A stretch of DNA of 64,000 nt from Urechis unicinctus (taxonomy: Eukaryota > Annelida > Polychaeta > Xenopneusta > Urechidae). Both the position numbers and the translations under genes were made by a program. The stretch covers positions 71,983,299 to 72,047,298 of the forward strand of contig CM067354.1 of the NCBI GenBank assembly GCA_034190875.2, read 5' to 3'. The first letter of the stretch is position 1; every line of letters starts with the position of its first letter. The notes beneath the pieces are model-generated. The model was given only the letters and a program-made list of their open reading frames with translations. It had not been told where the DNA came from and did not search any database. This document shows positions 62,253 to 64,000 of the stretch, piece by piece.

Positions 62253-62885
62253 AATTGGTTTATTTTAGTCCAAAAACGGCCTCTATTGTGTAAACTATTT
62301 GATGTTTCATAGCCACCAATCAAGCAAGCTTTCAGTGAAACATATGAGCGAAACAGGTCACTCTCTGTAACTGGACGTATGTAGTTCATTTTGTCAGGTT
62401 ATTTATTTGAGTAACAGCACGGATTACTTTCGGGAGTTGGCGTGCGGAAGAAGAAGGAATACATTTAGGGTATGCATAACTAATGGACCAAATGTTCACT
62501 GTTCTATAATTGAGTGTTCCCATCAGATTTTATGCAATTGGTTTATGAATCAATTGTACACAAATATCATTGAGCACTTAATCACTGGAATAATCACAGA
62601 AAGAAGAATGAATCTTGTATTCATAGTCTTGCAAATAAAGAGCTAAATCGCATCAATGTTCTGATTTCGCGCCAATCTAAAGGTATAATCACACTATTTG
62701 TGCATCTGCTCTTTAAGTCCATTTGGTAGCAATGGCAGCAAAATATTAAATCATGAGAATGATCGATGAGGCAGATACCAAATTTAGCATAGGGTGCTAA
62801 GTGTTGTAAGGGACATTTATTGGGCTAATAGGCGTAATTTATTGACCCAAGTTATGTCGTACAATCATTGTTACAACTTCATGGA

Positions 62886-62967
62886 GCAGTCGTGGCCGAG
62901 TGGTTAAGGCGTTGGACTTGAAATCCAATGGGGTCTCCCCGCACAGGTTCGAACCCTGTCGGCTGCG
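62886..62967 (+). tRNA. tRNA-Ser(TGA), canonical copy
   Basis: 82 nt, identical. Hexamer TTACAA. Confidence 0.97.
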
Positions 62968-63587
62968 AATTGGTTATTTTAGCCAAACGGCTTTTATTTG
63001 TGTAAACTATTGATGTTCATAGCCACCAATCAAGCGCTTTCAGTGAAACATATGAGCGAACAGGTCACTCTCTGTAAATGGACGTATGTAGTTCATTTTG
63101 TCAGGTTATTTATTTGAGTAACAGCACGGATTACTTTCGGAGTTGGCGTGCGGAAGAAGAAGGAATACATTTAGGGTATGCATAACTAATGGACCAAATG
63201 TTCACTGTTCTATATATTGAGTGTTCCCATCAGATTTTATGCAATTGGTTTATGAATCAATTGTACACAAATATCATTGAGCACTTAATCACTGGAATAA
63301 TCACAGAAAGAAGAATGAATCTTGTATTCATAGTCTTGCAAATAAAGAGCTAAATCGCATCAATGTTCTGATTTCGCCAATCTAAGGTATATAATCACTA
63401 TTTGTGCATCTGCTCTTTAAGTCCATTTGGTAGCAATGGCAGCAAATATTAAATCATGAGAATGATCGATGAGGCAGATACCAAATTTAGCATAGGGTGC
63501 TAAGTGTTGTAAGGGACATTTATTGGCTAATAGGCGTAATTTATTGACCCAAGTTATGTCGTACAATCATTGTTACAACTTCATGGA

Positions 63588-63669
63588 GCAGTCGTGGCCG
63601 AGTGGTTAAGGCGTTGGACTTGAAATCCAATGGGGTCTCCCCGCACAGGTTCGAACCCTGTCGGCTGCG
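63588..63669 (+). tRNA. tRNA-Ser(TGA), canonical copy
   Basis: 82 nt, identical; last copy in the window. Short unit (702 bp) before it. Hexamer TTACAA. Confidence 0.97.
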
Positions 63670-64000
63670 AATTGGTTATTTTAGCAAAACGGCCTCTATT
63701 GTGTAAACTATTGATGTTCATAGCCACCAATCAAGCGCTTTCAGTGAAACATATGAGCGAACAGGTCACTCTCTGTAACTGGACGTATGTAGTTCATTTT
63801 GTCAGGTTATTTATTTGAGTAACAGCACGGATTACTTTCGGAGTTGGCGTGCGGAAGAAGAAGGAATACATTTAGGGTATGCATAACTAATGGACCAAAT
63901 GTTCACTGTTCTATAATTGAGTGTTCCCATCAGATTTTGTGCAACTGCTTTATGAATAAATTGTACACAAATATCATTGAGCACTAAATCCCTAGAATAA

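Larger units (their letters stand above)
31501..64000 (+). repeat. tRNA-Ser tandem array, right block (tRNAs on plus strand)
   Basis: At least 36 tandem units plus two degraded remnants, all on the plus strand, running to the end of the window. Clean units are about 702 or 976-981 bp. Units at 38-50 kb are often 995-1050 bp, and those at 57-61 kb are about 9% longer than expected. Nearly all units carry the type A spacer 3' of the tRNA (TGTAAACTATTG then CATAGCCACC). The last unit runs off the window end, so the array continues. Confidence 0.95.

Noticed and set aside
17443..64000. Recurrent frames of 60-70 residues in every unit, on one or both strands
   Set aside because: They are spacer or tRNA translations that repeat with the unit; the ones containing SRGRVVKALDLKSNG are the tRNA itself. 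No homology is recognised and small indels break them freely.
17443..64000. tRNA-derived SINE family
   Set aside because: The copies are strictly tandem with long shared spacers, have intact 3' ends with a Pol III stop, and lack a SINE body, tail or target duplications.
17443..64000. CRISPR-like regular repeats
   Set aside because: The unit is hundreds of bases long with near-identical spacers, in a eukaryotic context.

Overview
The window looks like nuclear DNA of an animal, probably an invertebrate; I cannot name the species. The evidence is a serine tRNA gene with eukaryotic A and B boxes, no encoded CCA and a T4 stop, exon-like blocks with splice signals encoding part of a C-type lectin, relics of a CR1/Jockey-like non-LTR retrotransposon, and abundant simple and tandem repeats. 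No complete protein-coding gene is visible. Three 100-N gaps (17343-17442, 31401-31500, 54152-54251) show that this is a scaffold.

Region 1 (1-14628) is a very large imperfect inverted repeat. The left arm (1-6254) and right arm (7963-14628) are reverse complements around a unique loop of about 1.7 kb. Each arm carries, from the outer tip inward, a broken reverse transcriptase relic whose 3' end points to the tip, about 2.6 kb with no recognised gene, and pieces of a C-type lectin gene (two CTLD exon blocks and a signal-peptide exon). The left copy keeps longer reading frames. The right copy is shot through with small indels and is about 410 bases longer, with the excess spread along the arm. 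That could be decay, but it also fits uncorrected long-read sequence.

Region 2 (14629-17342) is a junk-like junction: a short unrecognised stretch, a TGTA-rich microsatellite, T-rich and A-rich runs, an ATC-type repeat and a homopolymer-rich stretch ending at the first gap.

Region 3 (17443-64000) is one huge tandem array, the main feature of the window. Each unit has one 82-nt tRNA-Ser(TGA) gene plus spacer. I place 51 tRNA copies or clear derivatives and two very degraded remnants; about 30 copies are full-length and canonical. Unit length is quantised at about 700, 976 or 1252 bp, which equals a constant part of about 424 bp plus 1, 2 or 3 copies of a subrepeat of about 275 bp. Left of the 31.4-kb gap all 15 tRNAs are on the minus strand; right of it all are on the plus strand. 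The two blocks also differ in spacer types: the left alternates two spacer types (A and B), the right is almost all A. A tRNA variant with a changed T arm is always linked to one spacer subtype. A six-base block 10-15 bases upstream of the tRNA varies while its surroundings stay constant. Sequence quality varies, with heavily corrupted units at about 57.1-60.7 kb and 61.75-62.16 kb.

The best candidate for something undescribed is this single-tRNA megasatellite with an expandable subrepeat and an orientation switch. The main caution is assembly error at the palindrome, the gaps and the noisy units.
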